Numbered from the stretch's first letter, positions 15,444 through 23,628 are shown. The stretch: DNA of 64,000 nucleotides from Betaproteobacteria bacterium (GCA_016720065.1 JADJXY010000002.1:261001-325000); one strand, 5' to 3'. Notes: generated by a model not told the origin, from the sequence alone. Translations and numbers: made by a program.

Positions 15444-16412
15444 ATGAAAATCAGTTTCCTCGACTTCGAGCAATCGGTCGCCGACCTCGAAGCCAAGATC
15501 GAAGAATTGCGCTCCGTCCAGGAAGGCTCCGAGGTGGATATTTCGGCCGAGATCGCGCGCCTCGAAAAGAAGAGCGCCCAACTCACCAAGGAAATCTACG
15601 CCAAGCTGACCCCCTGGCAGGTTGCCCAGGTGGCGCGCCATCCCCAGAGGCCCTACACCCTCGATTACATTGCCCGACTGTGCACCGACTTCGAAGAGTT
15701 GCATGGGGACCGCGCCTTTGCCGACGATCATGCCATCGTTGGGGGGCTGGCCCGCTTCGAGGGCGCGCCGGTGGTGGTCATCGGCCACCAGAAGGGGCGC
15801 GATACCAAGGAAAAAATCTACCGCAATTTCGGCATGCCCCGTCCCGAGGGTTACCGCAAGGCCCTGCGCCTGATGAAACTGGCAGAGAAGTTCGGCCTTC
15901 CGGTGCTGACCTTCATCGATACGCCGGGGGCCTATCCCGGCATCGACGCGGAAGAGCGCGGCCAGTCCGAAGCCATCGGCAGAAATCTCTACGTGATGAC
16001 GGAACTCAAGGTTCCCGTCATCGTCACCGTCATCGGAGAGGGGGGGTCAGGCGGTGCCCTGGCCATCGCTGTCGGGGACGTGGTGCAGATGTTGCAGCAC
16101 TCGACCTACTCCGTCATTTCCCCAGAAGGCTGCGCTTCCATCCTGTGGAAAAGCGCCGAAAAAGCCCCCGAAGCAGCCGATACCATGGGCATCACGGCGA
16201 CCCGCCTGCGCGCCCTGGGCCTGGTCGATCGCATCATCGCCGAGCCCCCGGGCGGTGCACACCGGGACCACGAGGCCATGGCGGCAAATCTCAGGAAGGC
16301 CCTGCAGGAGTCCCTGGTTCAGGTCGGCGCCATGTCCGTGAAGGAGCTCCTGGCGACGCGTTACGAGCGGCTCATGGGCTATGGGCGTTTCAAGCTTCAG
16401 CCCGCGGCCTGA
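15444..16412 (+). CDS. accA: Acetyl-CoA carboxylase carboxyltransferase, alpha subunit
   Basis: With AccD (43415-44284 in this window) forms the carboxyltransferase that transfers CO2 from carboxybiotin to acetyl-CoA, giving malonyl-CoA for fatty acid synthesis. 322 residues, normal length. The N-terminus MKISFLDFEQSVADLEAKIEE is the family coiled coil; the crotonase-fold core has FIDTPGAYPGIDAEERGQSE, VIVTVIGEGGSGGALAI (oxyanion glycines) and SVISPEGCASILWKS. The C-terminal MGYGRFK is typical. A TAGAAT box at 15299-15304 is a likely -10, which would give a leader of about 130 bases with a hairpin. tilS follows after 33 bases, so co-transcription is likely. (Core motifs at about 157-240.). 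Confidence 0.97.
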   Translation: MKISFLDFEQSVADLEAKIEELRSVQEGSEVDISAEIARLEKKSAQLTKEIYAKLTPWQVAQVARHPQRPYTLDYIARLCTDFEELHGDRAFADDHAIVGGLARFEGAPVVVIGHQKGRDTKEKIYRNFGMPRPEGYRKALRLMKLAEKFGLPVLTFIDTPGAYPGIDAEERGQSEAIGRNLYVMTELKVPVIVTVIGEGGSGGALAIAVGDVVQMLQHSTYSVISPEGCASILWKSAEKAPEAADTMGITATRLRALGLVDRIIAEPPGGAHRDHEAMAANLRKALQESLVQVGAMSVKELLATRYERLMGYGRFKLQPAA

Positions 16413-16445
16413 CCGTCGCCGCACTGCGGCAGCGTGACGGGGGCG

Positions 16446-17402
16446 ATGGGCGACGGTTCGGTCCCCGCAGCCGTGGCGGCCTTTCTCGCGCCGCGAGTCG
16501 GTGCGGCGGAGCCGTTGTGCGTGGGCTTGTCCGGAGGACGGGATTCGGTTGCCCTGCTTGCGGCCCTCGTCGATCTTGGCCGGGAGGGTGCGGTGTCGGC
16601 CCTGCACATCCATCACGGACTTTCGCCTGCGGCCGACGATTGGGCGTGTTTTTGCGTCGACCTCGGGGTTCGTCTGGGCGTGGCCGTGCAGGTGCGGCGG
16701 GTCGTCGTGGCCCCGCGGGGTGAAGGCGTCGAAGCGGCTGCCCGGGCGGCCCGCTATCACGCATTCGCGCAAGAGGGCGCCTGCAACCTCCTTTTGGGGC
16801 ACCACCGCGACGATCAGGCCGAGACGGTCCTGTTCAATCTGCTTCGTGGTTGCGGAGTCGCGGGTGCGGCGGGTATCCCTGCCGAACGGCGATTTCCCGG
16901 CCAGCGCATCCTGCGGCCGCTCCTGGGCGTCGGCAGGAACGCCATCAGTGGATACCTGCAGGGACGCGATCTGCCCTGGATCGAAGACGAGAGCAATGCC
17001 GACACGGCCTTGTCGCGCAATTTTCTGCGACGCACAATCCTTCCGCCTTTGGAAGCGCGCTTTCCAGGTGCCGGCGAACGCCTTGCGGCGGCCGCCGGCC
17101 GTTTCGCCGCGGCTGACGCACTGCTTGGCGAGTTGGCCGGCCTCGACTGGGAACGCCTCTCCCTGGGGGAAACCTTGCCGCTTGCAAGTGCGCGCAGCCT
17201 GTCAGCGCCGCGCCTTGCCAATCTCTTGCGGGGACGCCTGCGGCACTTGGGGTGGCAGCCCCCAACGGCGTCCCGGCTTGACGAATTCGTACGCCAGATT
17301 CTGGCGGCCGGACCGGGCAAGCGCCCGGAACTCCACCTTCCGGCCGGCAGAATGGCTGTGCGCCGCGGCGCCCTGTGCTGGATCGCGACAGAAGCGCTTT
17401 AG
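16446..17402 (+). CDS. tilS: tRNA(Ile)-lysidine synthase, short form
   Basis: TilS adds lysine to C34 of tRNA-Ile(CAU) so that it reads AUA. The PP-loop SGGRDSVALL (residues 29-38) binds ATP, followed by HIHHGLSPAADDW, AARAARYHAF, LLGHHRDDQAETVLFNLLRG and IEDESNADTALSRNFLRRTI, all family motifs. The protein is 318 residues and stops after the first C-terminal domain (LHLPAGRMAVRRGALCW). The second C-terminal domain found in E. coli TilS (about 430 residues) is absent, as in the Aquifex enzyme. Only 139 bases follow before dapA, so there is no room for a frameshifted remainder. The ATG is at 16446 with ACGGGGG upstream; GTG 16434 is an alternative. Confidence 0.92.
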   Translation: MGDGSVPAAVAAFLAPRVGAAEPLCVGLSGGRDSVALLAALVDLGREGAVSALHIHHGLSPAADDWACFCVDLGVRLGVAVQVRRVVVAPRGEGVEAAARAARYHAFAQEGACNLLLGHHRDDQAETVLFNLLRGCGVAGAAGIPAERRFPGQRILRPLLGVGRNAISGYLQGRDLPWIEDESNADTALSRNFLRRTILPPLEARFPGAGERLAAAAGRFAAADALLGELAGLDWERLSLGETLPLASARSLSAPRLANLLRGRLRHLGWQPPTASRLDEFVRQILAAGPGKRPELHLPAGRMAVRRGALCWIATEAL

Positions 17403-17541
17403 CGTTCGGGGTGACCGGTTTGCCGCCGCGCCGACGCCGCTGGGAACGAGATATCCGGAAACAGTTTCCTCTGCCGGCCGGCTCCCGCCCATTCCGCCCT
17501 TGGGTTAGAATCGCCACCTTGTCCATTTTCACGCCACGGCC

Positions 17542-18420
17542 ATGATTACCGGATCCATCGTCGCCATCGTTACCCCCATGTTCGATGACGGCAGCCTTGA
17601 TTTTGCTGCCTTCCGCAAGCTCATCGACCTCCACGCCCAGGAAGGAACCGACGCCATCGTCGTGGTGGGGACGACCGGCGAATCGCCCACGGTCGATGTC
17701 GAGGAGCACTGCGAACTGATTCGTGTCGCCGTCGAGCATTCCGCCGGCCGCATTCCCATCATCGCCGGCACGGGGGCCAACTCCACTTCCGAGGCCATCG
17801 AACTCAGCCGCTTTGCCAAGGATGCGGGTGCACAGGCCGGCTTGTCCGTGGTGCCCTATTACAACAAGCCGACCCAGGAGGGGCTTTACCGGCACTTTCG
17901 CGCCATCGCCGAGGCGGTGGAGTTGCCGCTGCTGCTCTACAACGTGCCTGGCCGTACCGTGGCCGACATGAGTAATGACACCATTCTGAGTCTGGCTGAG
18001 ATACCGGGGGTCATCGGGGTCAAGGACGCCACTGGCAACCTGGATCGGGCCTGCGACCTCATCGCCCGGGCGCCCCAGGGCTTTGCGCTCTACAGCGGCG
18101 ACGACATGACCTGCCTTGCCAGCATCATGCTGGGCTTCCACGGCAACATCTCCGTCACCGCCAACGTGGCGCCCAGGCTGATGCACGAGATGTGCGTCGC
18201 CGCCGCCGCGGGGGACGTGGCCAAGGCGCGACAAATCCACTTCCGTCTCTTGGGGCTGCACCGCGACCTGTTCTGCGAAGCCAATCCGATCCCGGTCAAG
18301 TGGGCAGTCGAACGCCTTGGGTTGAGCCAGGGGGGGATACGTCTGCCCCTGACGCCGCTCTCCCCCGCCGGACAGGAGCGGGTCCTTGCCGCTTTGCGGC
18401 AGGCCGGCCTGGTCGGCTGA
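17542..18420 (+). CDS. dapA: 4-hydroxy-tetrahydrodipicolinate synthase
   Basis: Condenses aspartate semialdehyde (made by Asd, 34636-35769) with pyruvate, the first step specific to lysine and diaminopimelate. 292 residues, TIM barrel. VVGTTGESPTV (41-51) binds substrate, Tyr133 lies in LLLYNVPGRT and the Schiff-base Lys161 in VIGVKDATGNL; the positions match the E. coli enzyme exactly. A TAGAAT hexamer at 17506-17511 is a likely -10. bamC starts 10 bases after the stop, the same order as in many proteobacteria (dapA-bamC). Confidence 0.97.
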   Translation: MITGSIVAIVTPMFDDGSLDFAAFRKLIDLHAQEGTDAIVVVGTTGESPTVDVEEHCELIRVAVEHSAGRIPIIAGTGANSTSEAIELSRFAKDAGAQAGLSVVPYYNKPTQEGLYRHFRAIAEAVELPLLLYNVPGRTVADMSNDTILSLAEIPGVIGVKDATGNLDRACDLIARAPQGFALYSGDDMTCLASIMLGFHGNISVTANVAPRLMHEMCVAAAAGDVAKARQIHFRLLGLHRDLFCEANPIPVKWAVERLGLSQGGIRLPLTPLSPAGQERVLAALRQAGLVG

Positions 18421-18430
18421 CGGAGCGTTC

Positions 18431-19558
18431 ATGAAAGCGATTTCTCCAGCTCTGGTGGGGCTTTGTGTCGTGACGGCCCTGGCCGGTTGCAGCATGCTGC
18501 CCGAATCGAAGAAGATCGAATACAAGTCCGCCGGAAAAGCACCGAGCCTTGAGGTACCTCCGGATCTCACCCAGATCACGCGGGACGACCGCTACCTTGT
18601 GCCGGATACCGGTGCCCGGGGCAGCGCGACTTATTCGGCGTATTCAGCCGATCGTTCCGGTGCCAACCAGCCTCAGAACAGCGCGGTGCTCCCGGCAGTG
18701 GACAATGTCCGCATCGAGCGGGCCGGAAACCAGCGTTGGCTGGTCGTTGCGCTGCCCCCCGACAAGCTGTGGGGGACGATCAAGGATTTCTGGCAGGAAA
18801 CCGGTTTCATCGTCAGCGTCGAGCGGCCCGAAGCGGGCGTCATCGAGACCGACTGGGCGGAGAACCGAGCCAAGATTCCCAGCGACATCATTCGCAACAC
18901 CCTGGGCCGGATTCTCGACTCCCTGTACTCGTCGGGCGAGATGGACAAATTCCGCACCCGCCTCGAGCCTGGGGCGACGCCGGGAACCACCGATATTTTC
19001 ATCAGCCACCGCGGCATGGAAGAGATCTATACCTCGTCAGCCAAGGACGAAACCCGGTGGCAACCCCGGGCCGCCGATCCGGAACTGGAGGCGGAGATGC
19101 TGCGTCGCCTGATGGTCCGCCTGGGAGCCGAAGAAAAGCGCGCCGACGTGGCCATTGCCCAGGCCAAGGCCGAGCCCAAGGCCAAGCTGGCGAGCAGCGA
19201 CGATGGCTCCGGCGGCGTCGAGGTTCAGGAACGCTTCGATCGCGCCTGGCGGCGGGTCGGGCTGGCCCTCGATCGTGTGGGCTTCACGGTCGAGGATCGG
19301 GATCGCACCAAGGGCCTCTATTTCGTGCGTTATGTCGACCCCCATCTCGATGCGCGCAAGGAAGAGAAGGGATTCCTCTCCAAGCTTGCCTTCTGGAAGA
19401 GCAGTGAAGTGGATCTCGACAACAAGGTCCGCTATCGCATTTTCGTGCGGGACAACGGTGGGTCGAGCACCGTCCAGATCCTGACCGGCGAGGGCGGTGT
19501 CGACCGCTCCGATACGGCGCGCAAGATTCTCGGTCTGCTCTACGCCCAATTGCAGTGA
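18431..19558 (+). CDS. bamC: Outer membrane assembly lipoprotein BamC
   Basis: Accessory lipoprotein of the BAM complex that inserts beta-barrel proteins in the outer membrane. The signal peptide ends in the lipobox LAGC (Cys20). The unstructured lasso segment has SLEVPPDLTQITRDDRY (the BamD-contacting stretch), followed by two helix-grip domains, the first around NQRWLVVALPPDKLWGTIKDFW and the second around RFDRAWRRVGLALDRVGFTVED. 375 residues is the usual size. GGAG lies 5-8 bases before the ATG. The stop overlaps the start of the next gene (GTGA), so BamC and the hydrolase are translationally coupled. (First-domain motif at residues 98-119.). Confidence 0.9.
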   Translation: MKAISPALVGLCVVTALAGCSMLPESKKIEYKSAGKAPSLEVPPDLTQITRDDRYLVPDTGARGSATYSAYSADRSGANQPQNSAVLPAVDNVRIERAGNQRWLVVALPPDKLWGTIKDFWQETGFIVSVERPEAGVIETDWAENRAKIPSDIIRNTLGRILDSLYSSGEMDKFRTRLEPGATPGTTDIFISHRGMEEIYTSSAKDETRWQPRAADPELEAEMLRRLMVRLGAEEKRADVAIAQAKAEPKAKLASSDDGSGGVEVQERFDRAWRRVGLALDRVGFTVEDRDRTKGLYFVRYVDPHLDARKEEKGFLSKLAFWKSSEVDLDNKVRYRIFVRDNGGSSTVQILTGEGGVDRSDTARKILGLLYAQLQ

Positions 19559-20319
19559 TCCGCGCTGCCTCCCTCGGCAGCGGCAGCGCCGGAAACGGCA
19601 TGCTGGTAGAAACCGGGGGAGGGCGGGTCCTGCTCGACTGCGGTTTTGGGCTGGCGGCAGCGACATCCCGACTGGACCGCCTGGGCGTCTGTCCCCAGTC
19701 CATCGATGGCATCGTCGTTACCCACGAGCACGGCGATCACGCGGGGGGCGCCTTCCGTCTTGCGCGCCGTCACGGGCTTCCTGTCTGGCTGAGTCATGGC
19801 ACCCTGCGGGCCTGTTCGGCCCTGGCGGAAGGTGTCGACTGCCGGGTCGTCGCCTGTGGCGAGCGTTTTACGGTCGGCGACCTCGAAATCCTTCCCTATA
19901 CCGTGCCCCACGATGCGCAGGAGCCCTTGCAGTTCGTGTTTAGCGGCGGCGGCCGTTCCATCGGTGTGCTGACCGATGCCGGAGAGATCACCGACCATGT
20001 GCGACGCTGCCTGAGCGGCTGCAATGGACTGGTGCTGGAGTGCAACCACGATGCCGGGCTGCTTGCCCGGTCACGCTATCCCGCGTCGCTCAAACGGCGC
20101 ATCGCCGGGCCCTTTGGGCACCTTGCAAACGATTGTGCGGCGGGGCTTCTGCAAGACATCGACGTGTCACGCCTGGAATGGGTGGTCGCCGCCCACTTGA
20201 GCACGGAGAACAATCGTCCAGACCTTGCCGCTCGGGCCTTGGCCGAGGTGCTGGCATGGCCGATCGAGCGCGTGCAGGTGGCAACCCAGGACGAGGGGTT
20301 CGCTTGGTGTGGGCTCTGA
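19555..20319 (+). CDS. MBL-fold hydrolase, YycJ/WalJ-like
   Basis: A 254-residue metallo-beta-lactamase-fold protein with a phosphodiesterase flavour. The N-terminus MIRAASLGSGSAGNGMLVE is the YycJ/PhnP-type SLGSGSxGN motif, the metal site is VVTHEHGDHAGG (His57, His59, Asp61, His62), and later ligands lie in VPHDAQEP, LTDAGEITDHV, ECNHD and AHLSTENNRPD. Relatives include the DNA exonuclease-like WalJ and tRNA 3'-processing nucleases; the exact substrate is unknown. The start is GTG, sharing GTGA with the bamC stop, so it is the third cistron of dapA-bamC-MBL. A bidirectional terminator lies 92 bases downstream. Confidence 0.85.
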   Translation: MIRAASLGSGSAGNGMLVETGGGRVLLDCGFGLAAATSRLDRLGVCPQSIDGIVVTHEHGDHAGGAFRLARRHGLPVWLSHGTLRACSALAEGVDCRVVACGERFTVGDLEILPYTVPHDAQEPLQFVFSGGGRSIGVLTDAGEITDHVRRCLSGCNGLVLECNHDAGLLARSRYPASLKRRIAGPFGHLANDCAAGLLQDIDVSRLEWVVAAHLSTENNRPDLAARALAEVLAWPIERVQVATQDEGFAWCGL

Positions 20320-20411
20320 GCAGCCGCCAACAATCCGTTCATTCCCTGCATGTCGTGCCCAGCCTCTGGCGGACTAGTCGCCATATTCGCGGCAGGGCGA
20401 GTTCTAGGCAC

Positions 20412-20441
20412 AAAAAAAGCGGGGCATGCGCCCCGCTTTTT
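20412..20441. terminator. Bidirectional intrinsic terminator
   Basis: Stem AGCGGGGC/GCCCCGCT (20418-20425 with 20430-20437), loop ATGC, with seven A on the left and five T on the right. It serves both the dapA-bamC-MBL operon (plus) and the convergent small lipoprotein gene (minus). Confidence 0.92.
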
Positions 20442-20459
20442 GGATGCTTGTAAGCCTGA

Positions 20460-20714
20460 TTACTTCTTGGCTTCGGCAGGAGCGGCAGCCGGAGCAGCGG
20501 CGTCGGCCGGCTTGGCGGCTTCCGGGGCGGCAGCCGGAGCAGCGGCGTCGGCCGGCTTGGCGGCTTCCGGGGCGGCAGCAGGAGCGGGAGCCGGGGCGGC
20601 CGGGGCAGCAGCAGGAGCGGGAGCCGGGGCCGGGGCGGCAGCGGGTTCTTCCTTCTTACCGCAAGCGGTGAGGGTCAGGGCAACCAGGGCAGCGAGGAGG
20701 ACGGACTTGTTCAT
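20460..20714 (-). CDS. Small Ala/Pro-rich lipoprotein with internal tandem repeat
   Basis: An 84-residue protein: MNKSVLLAALVALTLTAC is a type II signal peptide with lipobox LTAC (Cys18), followed by GKKEEP and a tail made almost only of Ala, Pro, Glu and Lys. The tail contains a 15-residue unit, APEAAKPADAAAPAA, repeated perfectly in tandem, encoded by a 45-bp DNA repeat. The protein is probably an unstructured lipid-anchored linker, like other Pro/Ala-rich cell-wall spacers; no enzyme domain is present. Signals are complete: extended -10 box at 20790-20798, AAGGAAA before the ATG, and a strong terminator after the stop, so it is a free-standing and possibly well-expressed gene. Confidence 0.75.
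   Translation of the reverse strand: MNKSVLLAALVALTLTACGKKEEPAAAPAPAPAPAAAPAAPAPAPAAAPEAAKPADAAAPAAAPEAAKPADAAAPAAAPAEAKK
20486..20575 (-). repeat. Perfect 45-bp tandem repeat, two copies, inside the small lipoprotein gene
   Basis: 20486-20530 and 20531-20575 are identical by eye. Being a multiple of three, the unit adds 15 residues per copy without breaking the frame, so copy-number change by slippage or recombination would alter only linker length. Confidence 0.85.
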
Positions 20715-20789
20715 GGAAAATTTCCTTATCAAAATTAACGAACAGACTAGCCAAAAATTTTTGGTGACTGAACGACCAGTCAGTGCCGG

Positions 20790-20798
20790 ATTATAACA
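20790..20798 (-). promoter_or_regulatory. Extended -10 promoter of the small lipoprotein gene
   Basis: On the minus strand TGTTATAAT: a perfect TATAAT (20790-20795) preceded by the TGn extension. No good -35 is seen, which is normal for extended -10 promoters. The leader of about 70 bases contains the 14-bp palindrome CCAAAAATTTTTGG (20751-20764). Confidence 0.6.
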
Positions 20799-20856
20799 AG
20801 AATCGGCCGCCACTCCCGTCGCAAATGGTGCACTGCGCAATGGTGTTGTTTTATGG

Positions 20857-21327
20857 CTACAACCCCGTCGTGGTCGCGGTGACGGGGGTGCCAGCCTCCA
20901 GCCAGATGTCTTCGAAGCGCTTGCAATAGGGGGCGAGTTCCTCGGTCTCTGCGATGAGGAGCTTGCTGCGCGGGTTTTCGCGGTCGAAGCGAATCAGCCC
21001 GTGGCATCCGTCTGCCAGCACCATGGCGTCTCGCAAGGAAGCGAGGGAGTCACCGCTTTGCTGTACGGCCATGCGGTGGTTGAACGTAGTCATCAAACCC
21101 AGAAGACGAGGATGATTGGTGCGCAAGGGCTGGGGGTCCTGGACGACGACGCGCACACTGCCTCCGCCGGCAAGAATGCGACGCAATGCGTCGATGCGCG
21201 CGGGTGCGTCGAGTTGCAACGCGACGAGATCCGGATCCCAGATGAGAACCTCGCTGCCGCCCACGGCCAGCAGACGGTCAAGTGCGCCACGGTAATCAGA
21301 CCAGCTGGTGTGAAGTTCCCTCGCCAT
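20857..21327 (-). CDS. Conserved-looking 156-aa protein of unknown function
   Basis: Starts MARELHTSWSDYRGALDRLL and has a regular alpha/beta look: EVLIWDPDLVALQLDAPAR, SVRVVVQDPQPLRTNHPRLL, MTTFNHRMAVQQ, AMVLADGCHGLIRFDRENPR and a tail FEDIWLEAGTPVTATTTGL. The pattern of an isolated strand-D-P-D segment followed by a short domain with conserved H and R residues resembles uncharacterised betaproteobacterial proteins often fused or adjacent to acetyltransferases, but I cannot name the family with confidence. No signal peptide or membrane segment. The gene is divergent from rlmD with 51 bases between start codons, so they share a promoter region. Confidence 0.65.
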   Translation of the reverse strand: MARELHTSWSDYRGALDRLLAVGGSEVLIWDPDLVALQLDAPARIDALRRILAGGGSVRVVVQDPQPLRTNHPRLLGLMTTFNHRMAVQQSGDSLASLRDAMVLADGCHGLIRFDRENPRSKLLIAETEELAPYCKRFEDIWLEAGTPVTATTTGL

Positions 21328-21378
21328 GGCCTCCAGTGTAGTCGATTGGTAGAATTCGCGCTTTTTCGCGGAGTCCCC

Positions 21379-22680
21379 ATGCCCGTCGCGGCCATAGAAT
21401 CCCTTGACCACGAAGCCAGGGGCATTGCACGTCAGGAAGGCAAGACGATTTTTGTCGACGGCGCCCTGCCCGGAGAGGTCGTCGAGTACGCGAGCTTTCG
21501 CCGCAAGCCCAGCTACGAACTCGCGCACCTGATCCGCGTGGTCTCCACATCGCCTGTCCGGGTCGTACCCCGCTGCCCTCATTTTGGCGTTTGCGGGGGC
21601 TGCGCGATGCAGCATTTCGACCCGGCCGCCCAGGTGGCGGCCAAGCAGCGGGTGCTCGAAGACAGCTTGTGGCATATCGGGCGGGTGCGGCCGGAGGAAA
21701 TTCTGCCTCCCATCCAGGGCTATCCCTGGGGGTACCGGCGGCGGGCCCGCCTCGCGGTCCGTTGGGTGCCTAAGAAAGGCGGCATGCTGGTCGGATTTCA
21801 CGAGCGGCGCAGCAGCTATATTGCGGACATGCAGTCCTGCGCAGTGCTGCCTCCGGAGGTTTCCGACATGCTCCTGCCTCTGCGCGAACTGATTGGAGGT
21901 CTTTCGATCCGTGAGCGCCTGCCCCAGGTCGAGGTGGCGGCTGGAGAGTCCTGCATCGCACTGGTCCTGCGCATTCTGGAGCCCCTGACAGGCGTCGATG
22001 AGGATCGCCTGCGGGGCTTCGCCGATCAGTACGGTGTTGTCATCTATCTTCAGTCCAAGGGACCGGATACGGCAGTGCGATTTCATCCCCTGCCAGGCCC
22101 CAGGCTTTCCTACACGCTCCCCGAGTTCGGCCTTGAACTCGAGTTTCGGCCGACGGAATTTACTCAAGTCAATCACGCCGTGAACCGGGTGCTGGTGCGG
22201 CGAGCCATCCGGCTGCTGGATCCACGGCCCGGTGAGCGTATTGCCGATCTTTTTTGCGGTCTGGGAAATTTCACGCTGCCGATGGCCAGTCTGGGTGCAG
22301 CGGTCGTGGGCATCGAGGGGAGCGCGGCTTTGGTGGCCCGGGGGCGGGAAAGCGCCTTGGGCAATGGTCTTGCGCATCGCGTCGAGTTTGCCGTGGCCAA
22401 TCTGTTCGAGTGTACCGAGGAGTCCCTTGGCCGCCTCGGGCACTTGGACAAGATGCTCATCGATCCCCCGCGCGAGGGGGCCATCGAGGTGGTCAAGGCC
22501 CTGGGAAGCGAAGGGGGGCCGAAGCGCATTGTCTACGTTTCATGCAATCCGGCCACTCTCGCACGGGACGCTGCCGTCCTGACCGGGGTCAAGGGCTACC
22601 GCTTCCGCGCTGCCGGCGCGGTCAACATGTTTCCCCATACGGCCCACGTCGAGTCGATCGCGGTATTCGAACGGGGCTGA
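21379..22680 (+). CDS. rlmD: 23S rRNA (uracil1939-C5)-methyltransferase
   Basis: Methylates U1939 of 23S rRNA with SAM; an iron-sulfur member of the TrmA/RumA group. 433 residues. The short N-terminal TRAM-type domain (1-58) is followed by the [4Fe-4S] cysteines in PRCPHFGVCGGCAMQHF (Cys66, Cys72, Cys75) and MQSCAVLP (Cys154). Later come FTQVNHAVNRVLV, the SAM site ADLFCGLGNFTLPMA, DPPREG, and VSCNPATLARD with catalytic Cys389. RlmD is favoured over RlmC or TrmA by the N-terminal cluster and TRAM domain. The ATG has GGAG 5-9 bases upstream. A terminator follows 42 bases after the stop. Confidence 0.92.
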   Translation: MPVAAIESLDHEARGIARQEGKTIFVDGALPGEVVEYASFRRKPSYELAHLIRVVSTSPVRVVPRCPHFGVCGGCAMQHFDPAAQVAAKQRVLEDSLWHIGRVRPEEILPPIQGYPWGYRRRARLAVRWVPKKGGMLVGFHERRSSYIADMQSCAVLPPEVSDMLLPLRELIGGLSIRERLPQVEVAAGESCIALVLRILEPLTGVDEDRLRGFADQYGVVIYLQSKGPDTAVRFHPLPGPRLSYTLPEFGLELEFRPTEFTQVNHAVNRVLVRRAIRLLDPRPGERIADLFCGLGNFTLPMASLGAAVVGIEGSAALVARGRESALGNGLAHRVEFAVANLFECTEESLGRLGHLDKMLIDPPREGAIEVVKALGSEGGPKRIVYVSCNPATLARDAAVLTGVKGYRFRAAGAVNMFPHTAHVESIAVFERG

Positions 22681-22722
22681 CAGGCGCCTCGCCCGGGGAG
22701 AAGCTGCACGCGGCCCCCGCGC

Positions 22723-22749
22723 AAAAAGGCGGCCGAAGCCGCCTTTTTT
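22723..22749. terminator. Bidirectional intrinsic terminator
   Basis: Stem GGCGGC/GCCGCC (22728-22733 with 22738-22743), loop CGAA, flanked by five A on the left and six T on the right. It terminates rlmD (plus) and the convergent BI-1 family gene (minus), whose stop codon is 18 bases away. Confidence 0.93.
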
Positions 22750-22766
22750 ACCGCACAGGGCTACGG

Positions 22767-23459
22767 TCAGTCCCGTTCGCCGCTCAGGGCCATGAGCAGA
22801 TTGAGCAGGCTGACGAAGATGTTGTAGATGTCGAGATAGATCGCCAGCGTGGCGCTGACATAATTGGTCTCGCCGCCGCGAACGATACGATTGATGTCGT
22901 AGAGGACGTAGGCGGAGAAGATGGCCACGGCCGCAGCAGAAATGGCCAGGTGGAGCGCAGGCATCTGAAGCCAGATGTTGGCAACGCCAGCCAGCAACAC
23001 CAGGATCACGCCAGCGAAGAGAAAATTTCCCATGCCGCTGAAATCCCGCTTGCTGACTGCAGCGACGGACGCCAGGGTGAAGAACAGGGCACCGGTGCCA
23101 CCCGCCGCCAAGGCGATGAGGGAGCCGCCGTTGGAAAAGCCGAGGGCCACCTGAAGGATGCGCGACAGCATCAGGCCCATGAAGAAGGTGAAGCCAAGCA
23201 GCAGCGCAACGCCCCAGCCGCTGTCCTTGGTGCGCTCGATACCGTACATGAAGGCAAAGGCGATGCCCAGGAAAACGATGAAGGCGATGAAGGGACTGCC
23301 GGAGAGGAAGCTGAACTGCAACTGCACGCCCACCAATGCCCCGAGAATGGTCGGAACCATGCTGAGGCCGAGCAGCATGTAGGTGTTGCGCAGGACGCGG
23401 TTGTGCTGCAGATCCAGGGTCTGGGCGGTTTGACCGGGAAGGGGGAAACCGTTGGTCAT
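22767..23459 (-). CDS. yccA: Bax inhibitor-1 family integral membrane protein (YccA-like)
   Basis: A 230-residue protein with seven predicted membrane helices, the hallmark of the BI-1/YccA family (pH-sensitive cation leak proteins; E. coli YccA interacts with the FtsH protease). Helices are seen at YMLLGLSMVPTILGALVG, FIAFIVFLGIAFAFMYG, GVALLLGFTFFMGLML, GGTGALFFTLASVAAV, FLFAGVILVLLAGVANIW, LAISAAAVAIFSAYVLYD and ATLAIYLDIYNIFVSLLNLL. The YDINRIVRGGETNYVSATL segment with its acidic pair is characteristic. AGGAG lies 8-12 bases before the ATG. It is divergent from tRNA-Ser. Confidence 0.92.
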   Translation of the reverse strand: MTNGFPLPGQTAQTLDLQHNRVLRNTYMLLGLSMVPTILGALVGVQLQFSFLSGSPFIAFIVFLGIAFAFMYGIERTKDSGWGVALLLGFTFFMGLMLSRILQVALGFSNGGSLIALAAGGTGALFFTLASVAAVSKRDFSGMGNFLFAGVILVLLAGVANIWLQMPALHLAISAAAVAIFSAYVLYDINRIVRGGETNYVSATLAIYLDIYNIFVSLLNLLMALSGERD

Positions 23460-23536
23460 ACTTGTGCTCCTGAGAAGAAAGTGAGTGTGAAGCGACCGTA
23501 AGACTACCCATCGGGGGTGAAAGTTGCAACTTGACA

Positions 23537-23561
23537 CGCGTGACTGCGACCCGCGTGACTG
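23537..23561. repeat. Direct repeat CGCGTGACTG x2 upstream of tRNA-Ser
   Basis: Two identical decamers (23537-23546 and 23552-23561), 15 bases apart start to start, in the divergent gap between the BI-1 gene and tRNA-Ser. A TTGACA hexamer (23531-23536) directly abuts the first copy. They could be regulator-binding half-sites or chance. Confidence 0.35.
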
Positions 23562-23628
23562 ACTTCTCGCCAAGATTCCGGGTTAAACTCGCGGCCGCGC
23601 GGGGGTTTCCCCCACGGCCAGAGGTCGC

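Noticed and set aside
17403..17541. Searched for the missing TilS C-terminal domain as a frameshifted continuation
   Set aside because: The 139 bases are too short for the domain and no frame continues the TilS sequence.
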